From Stichopus chloronotus (Eukaryota > Echinodermata > Holothuroidea > Aspidochirotida > Stichopodidae): a DNA stretch of 64,000 nucleotides. The notes beneath the pieces are model-generated. The model saw only the letters and a program-made list of their open reading frames with translations. It was not told the DNA's origin and did no database searches. The stretch lies in assembly GCA_021234535.1 (NCBI GenBank), contig CM037839.1, forward strand, positions 10,231,419 to 10,295,418, read 5' to 3'. The position numbers and the translations under genes are program-made. Below, one piece after another: positions 35,350 to 46,615 of the stretch (position 1 is its first letter; each line of letters begins with the position of its first letter).

Positions 35350-36994
35350 TCGGAAGATGACATAAAGATTGACACAAGGCTGGTCGTATATATGTTTAAA
35401 TTCAGACCCATATGTGGTGGGATTGCTCAACGAGCAAAACCTACTAGTGCGGTGACATGGACATGCATCCAGAAATCGCTTCATTCAGAAATTGCAGATT
35501 GAAACCCTGAATGACGAGCCATTGGAATTATATCTATTACTGTTTTTTTTTTTTTTTGAGATATGGCTATTCCTATTAAGTTTAATGAAAATGCAAAACC
35601 TTTGATGTGCGGGAGTGTTGCACAGTGTCTTTTCTGGGCATTGTATATCTTTGTTATATTGTGCATCTTTAGAACTGACATTGGAAAGTGATATCAATAT
35701 ATTTACATAAGACAATACATGCTTTAAAAAAATGCAATCCTCGGGACTTACAAAATTCTCAATTGTCCTTGAAATGAAGGTTAAGTAACTCCAAAGGATA
35801 ACATGATTCACATCATGTGATTCCCTCCCTAGACGTCACAGGTTTGCATTGGTCTGTGAGGGCCTACGTTTATTCATAAAGCAATTGTAAAATAGAAATT
35901 TCCTTGTAAAATAGTCAATGTCTGATGGATTTTTAAGAAATTGTGTTGTGATTTGCTACACTTTTAATGATTAATTCGGTCAATATTCAAAAATGTGTTT
36001 TATCATGTAAGCTTAGGTCAGAAATATTTTACTTTACGTCGATGACCCCATGAGCTGCATGACCCACATAATAGTATCCCCACTTCCTGAACACTAACGA
36101 TTTGTTTCAGTGATACATTCCGAAAGATGAATGATAAACTTGTCTTAAAGCAATTATAGCAGGACACCTTCCCTCCCTTCCTCAGAGTAATCCTTCAACT
36201 ACTTAAATAATTATTTTAACGACAATCATTTTCAACAGAGATTAGGATAGCGATTATCCTAAACACACTGTGATTAAATTCAGCAACTTCGATAATTGAT
36301 GACACTCCCAGCAGAGCGTAGATTTTGCAAAGTCTTTCTCAGCGAATGAATTCCCCCTCTTGTCATACATTCCTCACAATTTGAGCTGCAGCCTACCCCA
36401 ACCGAGGATATTTACTCATCTAGTAATCGCGTTTCCCTATCAGCGCCGTCCTCCGGGCATCGATCAGTGAGGGGGAGTAAATACTCCTCCTGATGAACAG
36501 TACAGTGAATGTATGGATGTTCCTCCAGAGGAGGGTGGCGGAACCAAGATTAGAGGACAGAAACTTCCCAGCCCAAGCAGGTTCTGACGAGTCTCATGCA
36601 GAGAGTAAATTATCACTATATGGGATATCCTAAACTTGACGTAGTGATGTAAGTTTAGAGTGAGCTGTCTGTAGTGGACGGCGAGCGCTGCGTTTAGGTT
36701 ATTGTATGTAGCATACGTTTACCTATAGCACGCAATGACCCTATAAAGCTTGGAGGACGGCGCATGACATAGGTACCTATATCGAACACCTAGGGCCTCC
36801 ATATTTCCTCGTGCAAAACATTGCTACTGTCAGGCTATCGCCTTATTCGTTGGTTCGATTGTCCACTTCATTTCTGTGTTCTTTTTGAAACAAGTGGACA
36901 CATTGGACAGGGCGTGTATACGAACGAAAAACCGCTATATCACACTTTTAAGAAGGCTTTAAAAACGTTTCAAACGCATTATATTTCCTTTCAG
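35350..36994. other. Intron sequence before receptor exon 8
   Basis: No coding signal. Between 36440 and 36560 there are paired words (GAGGGGGAGTAAATACTCCTCCTGA and CCTCCAGAGGAGG types, read in parts) that could fold. Confidence 0.35.
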
Positions 36995-37115
36995 CCGCCT
37001 CCAGAGGAGTATCGGAATGGTGTAATCGACCACTACGAATTGTACTCAGTACTGGATAATGTCACCGTCGGCGCACTTAACTTATCTGGAAAGGTGACAA
37101 AAACCGTGGTGAAAG
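36995..37115 (+). CDS. Receptor exon 8: middle of FN3 domain D4
   Basis: A 121-nt exon, phase 0 in and 1 out, after TTTCCTTTCAG and before GTATTG. It reads PPPEEYRNGVIDHYELYSV. Joined to the preceding TLIWM this gives W-x-PP-x(5-6)-NG-x-I-x-x-Y-E. The same order occurs in gp130 D4, where the B-strand Trp is followed by PP, NG and Y-E-V. A sequon (DNVTVG) follows. The upstream open frame from 36821 has no support as coding. Confidence 0.78.
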
Positions 37116-37609
37116 GTATTGTAGTCAACTTGCTTGATTTTTGAACTTCCCATGTCGAATCATAACTTATGAGGTCTGCAAGAGAGTAGCGCACATGCGC
37201 GTTGCCTATATCAAGAAATATTTAGACCTTTAAAAATTGCTGTTCTGTTGCCTCGGTATTTATGTGAATGGTAGAATGACAATTTTGATAATATATTGTA
37301 TTAGCAGGTCAACTTAACCAATGAAAGCACGCGCGTGCGCGAAAAGGAGAAAAGACAGCGTTTGCTCATTGACAAAAAGTGGCCACGTGACATGTTCACA
37401 GCCACTGACCAATAGATAATCATGTTTGAAAATCGACCCTTAAACAACACTTTCGTGTGGAGTAGGACGCTGTCCAGTATCAGTTCAGTATCAGTTAGCC
37501 TTTGCCTTATGTTACCATTTCCGCTTAAGCAACAATGATTCACACTAGTCTTGAAAAACATGGCCAGTTATTTTTGTTCTTTTTTCGCGATAATAGGTTT
37601 GAGAAAGAA

Positions 37610-37775
37610 CACTGTTATAAATCTAAATTGTAAAATGTAAATTTACAGAAAATAAAACAAAGAAATACAAAAGGAATACAGAAATGTTCTGATAATTAGT
37701 TTCAAAACAATTTCTGTAATTCTTATTTATTTCTTTGTTTTATTTTCTGTAAATTGACAGACATTTTTTACAGTG
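37610..37775. mobile_element. CACTG-ended MITE, copy A (overlaps receptor exon 9)
   Basis: A foldback element with long terminal inverted repeats: CACTGTTATAAA... through TTTACAGAAAATAAAAC, answered by TTTATTTTCTGTAAATTGAC ... TTTTACAGTG. Its right arm contains the proposed acceptor of exon 9. This copy has a small duplication near the left end. Confidence 0.8.
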
Positions 37776-37894
37776 AATGTATCAATTTTTACTGCAAAAT
37801 GAAATTTAACAGAGTATGGTCTCATGGATTTCGCATAGTGTTACTCTCAAATCCACTATCGGGCAAACAGATCATACAAAGTACACACCTTCGG
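37761..37894 (+). CDS. Receptor exon 9 (probable): end of FN3 domain D4, acceptor inside a MITE
   Basis: Open frame in phase with exon 8. It contains FRIVLLSNPLSGKQIIQS, a good FN3 F-G strand pair. The only in-phase acceptor seen (AAATTGACAG before 37761) lies in the terminal repeat of the CACTG-ended MITE, so the first residues (DIFYS) would be MITE-derived. The next AG in the MITE (TTTTTTACAG) leads to an immediate in-frame stop. The donor is uncertain: GTGAAG after 37894 or GTAAAA after 37918, both phase 0. The candidate next exon needs phase 1, so either an exon lies between, or a weak donor at 37880 (GTACAC, phase 1) is used. Without splicing the frame stops at 37964-37966. Confidence 0.5.
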
Positions 37895-38198
37895 GTGAAG
37901 CAGGATGTGCTGATTGATGTAAAAATACCCTTTATCGTCAATTTTTCATCTTTCGTCTCCATTTGATACAAACCTGAAAAACAACATTTACTCCACGTTT
38001 CTTTCAGAAGAAATTTCACCAAGTAGAGTGTTAGTTAAGGATGAAAGAAAATTGTTTTACCTTTTTGGCTAAACTCTTACGTAATGGTTATTCTTACCGA
38101 CGTTATAAACGACATGGATGCGGTTCCGCTAAAGTTTGAAATCTTATCGAAATTTGCAGATTTTTTCTTATTTTCAAACAAATTGAGTCACATACTTA

Positions 38199-38200
<2 letters not shown>

Positions 38201-38232
<32 letters not shown>

Positions 38233-38252
38233 CCACTACCATCATTACCATC
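38201..38252. repeat. (CAT)n microsatellite
   Basis: About 12 perfect CAT units followed by interrupted ones. It makes a His run in an open frame that is not a gene. Confidence 0.95.
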
Positions 38253-38674
38253 AATTTTACCTCCTCATGGGGGTGTTAGTAGAGGTAACACAGGATAAGT
38301 GGAAGTGTTTGAGAAATTAATTGCCATCATCTAGGGTAAATTCTTCCTTCACCCACCGAGCCGATTAAGGCATGAAACGTGTTCAACTTTATTTCTTTTT
38401 TTTACTATTGATACGTTTCTTCGTTTTCTTGTCTCGGTGATAGCAATTTTCTATTTTTTCTCTTTTTGTGATCATTCAAGAAAACGTACCCACTAATGAT
38501 ATGCTACAGCAGCATTTTCGTAGTAAGATTTAAAAAAAGAAGAAGAAAAGAAATATTAATAATGATGGTAAGTACAAAATGCTTATCACCAACGACTAAT
38601 AATGAGAACTTCTTACATATTTTAAACAGAAATAAACAAAGGTTAGTAGGTATATTAACTCTTCCGAATTTCAG

Positions 38675-38751
38675 TTGCCTTTACGAGTCAAATAAACGTA
38701 TCGATTGCTCCTGAATTCCCTATAGTGCTAACGTTACAGTGTCTGGGGCTG
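38675..38751 (+). CDS. Receptor candidate exon: A-B strands of a further FN3 domain
   Basis: A 77-nt candidate, phase 1 in and 0 out, from CCGAATTTCAG to GTAGGT. It reads AFTSQINVSIAPEFPIVLTL followed by QCLGL. Length, phases and the strand pattern (INVSI, then IVLTLQC) parallel exon 7, the first part of D4. Its phase-1 start conflicts with the phase-0 donors of exon 9, and its phase-0 end needs a 0-to-1 exon before 41056 that I could not find. Kept as a candidate. Confidence 0.4.
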
Positions 38752-41055
38752 GTAGGTACATACATGCAAGAGGAAAACTTTCGGCGACCTGACAAAGTTT
38801 GACTTGCATGGATTCCGTCCTCTCGGATAGTCTCCAAACATCGGCCCATCATACACAGTACTCCAACGTTTCTCAGAATAGCCCACTTGAAACTAAGATA
38901 ATTCTTTTTTTTTTCAAAATGAATTATCTTAGACTTGAAAAGTCGCCGGCTCCCTCTCTTATTCTGTGTACTTTACTAGGCTCTGACATAAGGCCCGGCT
39001 TTACTGGTCTCTTTTCAAGGAAAGCGACATTTTGAGGGTTTATTTCGGAATGCAGAATTGCCTGTTTATTTACCGTTTGACACATGTTTGCAGTTCTAAG
39101 ACGATTTGTGAACAAAGGATAAAACTGTGGTAAATGTTTGCTCTAGGAAAGCTGAACTTCCGCTTTGATTCCATTTAGAATTAAAGTCAGTTTGTATTTT
39201 GTGATAAAACACGTGATGACAAATGGAAGGAAACAAGAGAGAGAATTTTGTTAAGTTTCTAACTCCTTAAGGTTCATTTAAAAGTTCTAAAGAAAAGCAT
39301 TTGAAATGTGAATGGGCTATACCTACTATAGCTAGCCTGACCGAAAGAGTTAAGGGAAAGAGTAAATCATGGAGATGTAAAGGAAAGCAGAAACAAAGGC
39401 ATGTCCTGGGGTTAATTCAAGTCTAGGCTAACCATCAGCAGGAGAGAGTCTGCATACTTATAGGCGCTCATTACATATCTGTTTACGCTCACATATGTTT
39501 CTCACGGCAAACGCATCCATAATTTGTACACAAGAAACATGGTAGCGAAGGCTTTCATCATCAGCTTGATGGCAGTTACTCTGCTGTTGTGTGGTTTTTT
39601 TTCGTAAATGTTTGACAAAAGTTATCCTGTTTTAAAACCAAACAATACATGAATCGATTAAAACATCGGTTAGATATTTTCGCCCCTCATCAATGCAGAC
39701 TTATGTTATTATGGTCTTCTACTTACTCACTGGGTCGCCGTTGTTCGATCCACTGTGTGCAAACGGTCTCCAACGTCCTCTCCAGCACACTATACGAGTT
39801 TTCCAATCGTATGTTTATCCTCTCTTTGTCAACGACGTTGTTGGGCGCATTTTCCGACAAATAAGTAGACCATCACGATTCTTACCTCAGGCGTACACTC
39901 ACGTCTTTAAACCTTGCGTCCAACGTAGCTTTGACAGTTTCTGTGTCCCATTGACGAACATGCTTTACTATATCATTTTTAGCGAAGTTTCGAACCTCCC
40001 ATCAATTTGATGTCCCACAAAGTAAAGGGTTTTCATGTAAGGGGACGAGTGAGGGATTAGTTCGTCATTTACAAAATTCTTCCAAATTCTCGCGCGATTT
40101 TACCCATTTCACCCATTGTGACTATATGCTACTATAATGCCGACTATAATGCCGAATACAACCGATCAAAACCAATGCTACACAAAACGATAACGATATT
40201 GTAACATCTTTAAGACCCAGCTGTTCGCTTATAGCTTCAAAAAATAATGACCAAAAAAAAAACGCCATTCAGACGTGTTAAAACCTGTTGATTCAAGAAT
40301 GCATTGTGCAATTCATCAACATATACTCCCAGTGAATAAATAATTGGTACTGGAATGATGTTCAGAAAAAAAAGCGGGCTGAAAGGACGGTCCAGAAAAG
40401 AAAATTGGGGCTGAAAGGATTTCCAGAAAAATCGGAGCTGAAAGGATGTCCAGAAAATCGGGGCAGGGCCACCGGGAGGGGGGGGGGGCGTCCATAAAGT
40501 CTCTCTACTACTACCATCAAATGGATAATCACATCAGCACGTTTCACAATTAGGGATCAAAGAGATTTGAAACTTCTCTTCTAAGTGGTCAGACAATTCG
40601 GAAAGTCACACATGGTAGACGTACTTGGACACTCAATTGGGTTGAAAGCAATGGGCTACATTACCAATGGTGATTGTACTTCTCCCACAGTCACGCTTTG
40701 AATCAAGTGCACTTATGCAATGAAAACAGATGGAAAAAAATCGAAAAATTTTTGCTACTAAGTAACAAATTTAAGATCAGATTTTGATGTTCTGTCGAGA
40801 TTCTTATCATTGAATTTCGGCGGCTGCATGTATAATCAAATAGAAATAATTTGACTCAATAATGGCAAAGTACAAAGTAAGTGGTTCTCTCTAGAACATT
40901 TCGCTCATAGCCCGGTTGGGGATAATCGTCTTATATCAGAAAAAAAAATTAATCTATGCAGTTTAAAAGTAATAATTTGTCATTTCGAACCATTAATTCC
41001 AGTTTCAAACTATAGTCTGGTTATATTTGGTGTTTTTTTGTTTACATAATTCCAG
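38752..41055. other. Stretch that should hold a missing receptor exon
   Basis: One exon with phase 0 in and 1 out, coding the C to E strands of an FN3 domain, is expected here. Candidates near 39891 and 40553 fail on donor or phase (see rejected). Otherwise AT-rich, with a C/G-run near 40480. Confidence 0.4.
38889..38940. repeat. Short inverted repeat
   Basis: CTAAGATAATTC and GAATTATCTTAG separated by a T-run, with TTGAAA outside. A small hairpin between candidate receptor exons. Confidence 0.8.
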
Positions 41056-41163
41056 ATTTAGAGTCAAAGGAATTGTACGTTTTTCGTCTTTATGCCTGGA
41101 CTAAAGGAGGAAGGTCGCCTCCATTTGTTTACGTGCTACACCCAGCTGATGATTGGCAACCAA
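41056..41163 (+). CDS. Receptor exon: last strands of membrane-proximal FN3 domain
   Basis: A 108-nt exon, phase 1 in and out, from ATAATTCCAG to GTAAGT. It reads LESKELYVFRLYAWTKGGRS then PPFVYVLHPADDWQP. This is a classic FN3 F-G hairpin (L-x(4)-Y-x-F-R-x-x-A-x-T-x-G-G) and resembles the end of gp130 D6 just before the membrane. The earlier strands of this domain must lie upstream (the 38675 candidate plus a missing exon). Confidence 0.8.
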
Positions 41164-42935
41164 GTAAGTTCATATTATGATGCAGAGTGGCCAAGGTGCG
41201 AGAACGAAGGGACAGTCACCGCGAACATCTTTTTCTTTAAGGGCGGGGGGAGTTGAATTGTTTCAATGTTCTTATAACTAGTATTTCCTCTATTTTCAAG
41301 TTGTAGGAGTAAGATTTTTTTTTCTACAGGCTTCAGGCTAGCTTTGTGACAAATTTCTGTTTACGCCCATGAGGCGTCTGTGATTTGCTCCTAACTGTCA
41401 AACTATTGACCATGACGTCCGACTGTTACACTTATTAAAATATGTCCCATGTCATATTGTTGTGACAGAATTCGTGAACTAACACACAAAACGATAGAGT
41501 GATAAATACTCCAGACCAGTCTAGACCTCAACCCCATCCCACCCCCTCCTTCCTGCAATGAAAATCGAAATTGTGGCAGGGGGAGGGGACGTTCCAAGTC
41601 CTCTGAATGGTTTTCCTGTTTAGTCAATCTTTGTGAGACAGGCACCTAAATGTTGCCGATGTGGAAGGACGGTCTTTGGAGGAGGTTATAGACAGATGGA
41701 TGAAAAATACTCTAGGAATAAAAAGGTTGTTGACAAGCAAAGGGCTCTCCCAAGAAGACAAATTGTTCATAAAAGAATCTTCTATTTCTTGAGTAATTCC
41801 TGTATATTATTCCCGACGATGCCTACAGGCTCTTCGAACAGGAACAATAGAAGCCCCGAAATTTGAATGAAGGAGGAGAGAAGAGGGTGGGAGGTGCTTC
41901 GAGGGAGAGAGGCAGATGAAAGGTCAAATTAAAAAGTGAAAATTCTATATTGCATGAACAAATGGGGGACCCTTGGAGGTAAATGTATGGACGGAAGCTC
42001 CGAATGGTTGGAAGGACTAGGAATGAACCGATGGTCGGTTGACGGATGAGTTGGGTGAATGAGGAGGATAGAGAGGAAGTATGAGGGAGCCCGGGAGAAA
42101 GGGGAAGATGGTACTCATGAATGGACGAAAGGTCTGAGGGGTGAATAAATGGATGAACGGGTGGATGGATGGATGGATGGATGAGTGGATGGATTGGTTA
42201 ATGTTCTTTTCGGTGTCTAACGTTAAATTTTCTATTTAAAATTTGCTTCAAGTAAAAGGGACAATTATTCCAATATCACCATTTTGAGGCTAGTAAAGCC
42301 TTTAACAACAGGCAGGAAACAATTTTCCTTGGAAGTTCCTCTAAAAATCATACATCACGTTTTCCCTCAGTAGCATAAAAAGTACATTGATAATTGATAT
42401 ATACTGTAGTAAGAACACGTACATGTGTAGTAAGAACACGTACAAAACTGGAAAACAAACCTTTATTTGTCTTTTGGAAGACAAATTATTCAGTTTCAGA
42501 GACCTTTTTTTAGGTTTCTAAAGTGCAACCTTTCTTTGAGAGGCTTCCTTGATCTTTACAGAACTTAAAACTGACTTTCACACTCACGAGTGAATTTTAA
42601 GCAAACAATGTTTTCGTGTTTTACATCTATGGTTTTTTTTTCTTTATTACAGTTACATTTCCCAGTCAATTGTTTTCAATTTTAGATCAATAATTTACTA
42701 TTCTGCGTTAAGAGGCATATCATAGGAGTCCGGTATTGGGCTTTTACTTTTATCTGTTATTCCCGAATCAGTACAAAGAAATTATTCGCATTTTTTGTAC
42801 GATAAAGTTATCTATCGGTTTCTATACTTTTTTTAATGTCCTTGACTTTCACTTTTTTATCCGAAATTTCTAGTTTCTTAAACCTTTTTTGTATTTCTTC
42901 CCTTTTTGTCTTTTGTCTCGTTTCATTTTATTCAG
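41164..42935. other. Intron before the TM exon
   Basis: Purine-rich degenerate repeats at 41860-42200 around the GGAT microsatellite; no coding signal. Confidence 0.45.
42149..42196. repeat. GGAT microsatellite with degenerate flank
   Basis: GGATGGATGG run. The 150 bp before it have scattered GGATGAAC- and GGTTGGAA-like words of the same origin. Intronic. Confidence 0.85.
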
Positions 42936-43075
42936 ATGTCAACGCCTTGATGTGGATGGGAGTATTGATGTGTTCTTTATTTGTCTTGGCTGTTCTAGGA
43001 TGTGCTACATTCTTCTTAAAAGAGAAAATGTCATCTAGTTATCTTCCAGAGCCGTATTTTATCCCAGATGCAAAG
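42936..43075 (+). CDS. Receptor exon: transmembrane helix and box1-like segment
   Basis: A 140-nt exon, phase 1 in and 0 out, from TTATTCAG to GTATAT. After NVN it encodes a hydrophobic helix, ALMWMGVLMCSLFVLAVLGC, ending ATFFLKEK, with positive charge on the cytoplasmic side as expected for a type I protein. It continues SSSYLPEPYFIPDAK, a Pro-rich stretch about 10 residues inside the membrane where box1, the JAK-binding motif, sits in this family. The match to box1 is by position and Pro/aromatic content only. Confidence 0.85.
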
Positions 43076-44337
43076 GTATATACTTACTTGTTGGAATTGC
43101 CAGCTCATTTTCTGCTTTTGGTATTATGAAAGCTCAAAGTTTTTCTCTCTATTACATTAATATATCAAACATTGGGGAATATACAAGTAACTTCTTTCTC
43201 TTGGGTGACGGCATTTGTTTGTGATAAACTAATCATTACATCATCGCATATGAGCGCATGTACTCCATTTGGTTGACTCGAAGCAGAAGAGCGAAAGAAG
43301 GTTATGGATAAAGCAAAAAGCATGTGGTGCGTGTCTTGATCATGGTGTTTGAAATTAACATCATACTGAACTTTCATTTTGGTACGGGTTAGAACATCGT
43401 CGTGTCATTCTTCACGACAATTGGCAGATTCTTCGATCCCCACCCCTATCCCCCCCTTTCTCCCTCCCCGACCCCATCGCCCCTTCCCCGAATAGTGTAT
43501 TTAAAGTGATTGCGTGTGTACTGAAAAACCAAAAAGATAAGAGTGTGTCTGATCTTAACTTTTTCTTTATTTTTAAATGTACGCGCGAGGTTGTATATGA
43601 ACGGACTATGTCTTTCAATGAAGGAAAATGACAGTAACTACTTCGAAAAGCAACGGGATTGGCATAAAAACATTAAAAAACAGAAATCATATTTGAAAAT
43701 TATCGGTTCTTGCTATAAGCGCCTACATAATGAATATACAACAGTAGAGGTCTCACTAGTGTATCAAAAACATACTACTCAAGTCGTCGCTCCTTGGTAG
43801 GTATCGGGAATTGCAGTATTTGGTGAAAGGAAACACTGTATCTACAAATAACCTACGAACTGAACACAACCTTGCCCGCGGCGTCAGTGATCCTAAGTTG
43901 GTAACTGAATATTCAATACTAGTATGCTTTCCATTGGCTTGCTCAAAGAAACCCACCGTTGATTTGAATGAAAACTGTCAACCACTACATTGTCGTATTC
44001 TACACCTTTTGTCGTTTTGGTAGAAGAATTTGAAATCGTATGGCAAAAGTAACCAACTGAAACCTATTTATTTTCCCAGATTGTCTGAATTTTTCAATTA
44101 AAAGTCTTACCAAACTTTTGAAGATGAAAATCTCAATGTTTTTACTTTTTGCCTACGCACGTGACCACTTTAAACTGCTGCTGTTGTATCCATCAAACAG
44201 ACTATTTATAGCAGTGAAAATATTTCTCAAGAATTTGAAGACGGATGCTAAATGGGAGGGATGGGGGAGGGAGATATACAATTCTTTTCAAGCAATAGTA
44301 CTGGGTCTCGAAACCTGTTCATAGCTTTTTTTCTCAC

Positions 44338-44498
44338 AAAATCTCAAAGAGCGAGATGAGGGATAGCTCCAAAATTGAGAGTAAATGTTTCCTCCATAGG
44401 AGTAACAACGGCTCTTTCCGGAGAGTTATTCTTACTCCTTTAGAGTGAATATTCACTCTTAATTTTGGAGCCATCTCTATTCTGGCCCTTTGAGATTT
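44338..44498. mobile_element. Foldback element (hairpin MITE-like)
   Basis: 161 bp, ends AAATCTCAAAG and CTTTGAGATTT. The arms pair over most of their length (GCTCCAAAATTGAGAGTAAA against CACTCTTAATTTTGGAGC) with a loop near 44420. No target duplication resolved. Confidence 0.75.
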
Positions 44499-45852
44499 AG
44501 ACAACAGTAAATGAAAATAAGTCATATGAACGATGTAGCACGTAATTACTTATCAGTCCACTTATAGCGGTAAACCCTTCACACATTGGAGTCTTGTATT
44601 CGAATAGTTAGTAAATTGCTTACAGGTTTACATGCTACACGATGTTCAAAAGTCTACAATTAATATCAAAATAGGAACTACGGAGGGTTGTTAAAATACA
44701 AAATTGGTAAAAATTGAAAAAAAAAAAAAAAAAGACGAAAGAGGCAAGAGCAAGACCGATTCTTGTTTGATATTTCATGTATTATATTCCACAACCTAAT
44801 ATTGAGTAAATGCCGGCTAAAGTTAAAACTGGATGTCTGAGCCCCACTAAATTACTTACAACTGCCTTGCATGTTCATTATGGGAAGCATTTCGCAAATT
44901 TGACCTTTTTAGAAGACTTCAGAAAACCAAATAGTCACATGGTGGTGCAAATTAGTGCTAATTATTGCATTTCCATGTGGTTTGTACCCATGAGATTACG
45001 CACACATTATGCATGACGTCACTCACGTAACTGCACGTTTATTTGCATCTTTGTATTCTTCTTTAAGGTATCATGTTAAAGAGGGCAGGCTCGATTCGCC
45101 GGCATGATCACGACGTCACTGCGAGGTTTATCGGAAGGTTGCAGATGTTACTGTGTCACGCTTACCCGCATACACAGCTCAAAACGACTGTACTGTTGCT
45201 AACTTCTAGCAATTTTAATGTGTAAATAGCTGTTTTGCAAATCGTATGGAGCAATAATTCATATAGGCATTGCATAGAGACTATTTCCTTCTCGAACGGA
45301 AACATTCGACACAGCTTAAAAATTGTTTTCAAGAAAAAAAGGGAATATGCAACTAAAAGGACCTTGAATTTCGCATATGATCCTTAGGTTTGTAGATACA
45401 TTATTATTATTATTACTATTTTTATTGGAATTTGATGTTAAATTCTATAGCTTGGTGAACTGAAAGAGAACATGTGTTGTGTTTTGCCAGTGACAATGTA
45501 TGTTTTCTTTTCACCTTAGGATTTTCTTAGCAGTTTCTTTTCATTGCAGAAGCAATATTATATGCCTTTCAGGAACATATCAGGAAAGCTGCATATTTCG
45601 ATATAACAACTATTTCCTCTAGAAATGAAAAAAAAAAAAATAAGAAAATCAAAGAGAAAACAAAATCTTATTGTCAATGTGTACGTACATTGTCATATAT
45701 ATTTATCAGAAGTAAGGCTTTCACTGAAAAAAAAAATAGTGTTTTTCTTCTAAAAGCACCAAATCGATATTATGGGATGCAGTTGCAATTTAACAATATT
45801 CACTGTTATTATAGACACCATTTATTCCAGCATTGACCACAGCCTATACATG

Positions 45853-46198
45853 AAAGCTGGAGTATGAGTTGTACTGGTAGTCGCCTGGTCATCTACCTTT
45901 ATTCTTCGTCAGTTTTTTTCAGGGCAGGAAAGTGGAGGAAAAGGTCACCTGTCACAAAATCTGAAAGAGAACTATGCATTCATCTTCCAGATATTTTAAC
46001 ATGAAAATTGTCTCCACAGTCTTGTTGGACCCACAAAATCCAGGTCATCCGAGAAAACATAGCGGTTGATCACCGCTACTTGAAATCAAACTGACCAATT
46101 GGGACTGGATATGAATATTCATCTATGCCAAAATAGGGTTTAAACTATGTAACCTTGCAGTGGCTATGGCATAAATTTTCAACTCATATTCCAGCTTT
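45853..46198 (+). mobile_element. AAAGCTGG-ended MITE-like repeat, fullest copy
   Basis: About 346 bp with terminal inverted repeats AAAGCTGGAGTATGAGTTG and, at the right, CAACTCATATTCCAGCTTT. An inner conserved block includes GGTCACCTGTCACAAAATCT and GAAAATTGTCTCCACAGTC. No coding capacity. Target duplication not resolved. Confidence 0.75.
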
Positions 46199-46338
46199 AA
46201 TTATACTACTGCGTCTCACATATTAGACTATGGACTGAACATGTTTCTGTTGAATAAACAGTTGCTATGTACAAGGAAAAGGAATTGAGTTCATATACAG
46301 GAAGTCACGAAAACCTTAACAGTAACAGAAATTAACTA

Positions 46339-46488
46339 CACTGTTAAAAATGTAAATTACAGAAAATAAAATAAAGAAACACAAAAGGAATACAGAAATG
46401 TTCTGGTAATTAGTTTTCAGACAAATTCTGTAGTTCTTATTTATTTCTTTGTTTTATTTTCTGTAAATTGACAGACATTTTTACAGTG
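46339..46488. mobile_element. CACTG-ended MITE, copy B
   Basis: A 150-bp copy of the same element. Ends CACTGTTAAAAATG and CATTTTTACAGTG, arms with TTACAGAAAATAAAA. It ends 52 bp upstream of the open frame containing the terminal receptor exon. Confidence 0.85.
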
Positions 46489-46615
46489 TGTAGCCTGTGT
46501 TAATTCAGCTATCATCTACCATACACCCCCGCATAGCATAATGCTTGACGGTGTTAGCGTAAACATTAAAGTAATGATTCTCATTTTTTGTGTCGATTAT
46601 GAAATATATTTACAG

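Larger units (their letters stand above)
43076..46338. other. Intron between TM exon and terminal exon
   Basis: Apart from the foldback element and the MITE-like repeat at 45853, only chance frames. Two TGACGTCA/CGACGTCA sites lie near 45015 and 45110. Confidence 0.4.

Noticed and set aside
38084..38320. Open frame with a poly-His run
   Set aside because: The His run is the (CAT)n microsatellite; nothing else supports coding.
38472..38570. Open stretch between TTCAAG and GTAAGT at 38486-38570
   Set aside because: Good donor, but the in-phase translation ends in a Lys/Arg run and has no FN3 pattern.
39891..40010. Possible FN3 exon after CTTACCTCAG (SFCVPLTNMLYYIIFSEVSN)
   Set aside because: Phase 0 start and strand-like pattern are attractive, but no donor giving phase 1 after the strands was found. 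The frame is open far upstream too, and the minus strand is equally protein-like (RINIRLENSYSVLERTLETV).
40553..40667. Possible FN3 C-strand exon (GRRTWTLNWVESNGLHYQ)
   Set aside because: Enters in phase 0 but its only donor (ATG then GTGATT) leaves phase 2, which does not join the exon at 41056. The acceptor (CACAATTAG) is weak.
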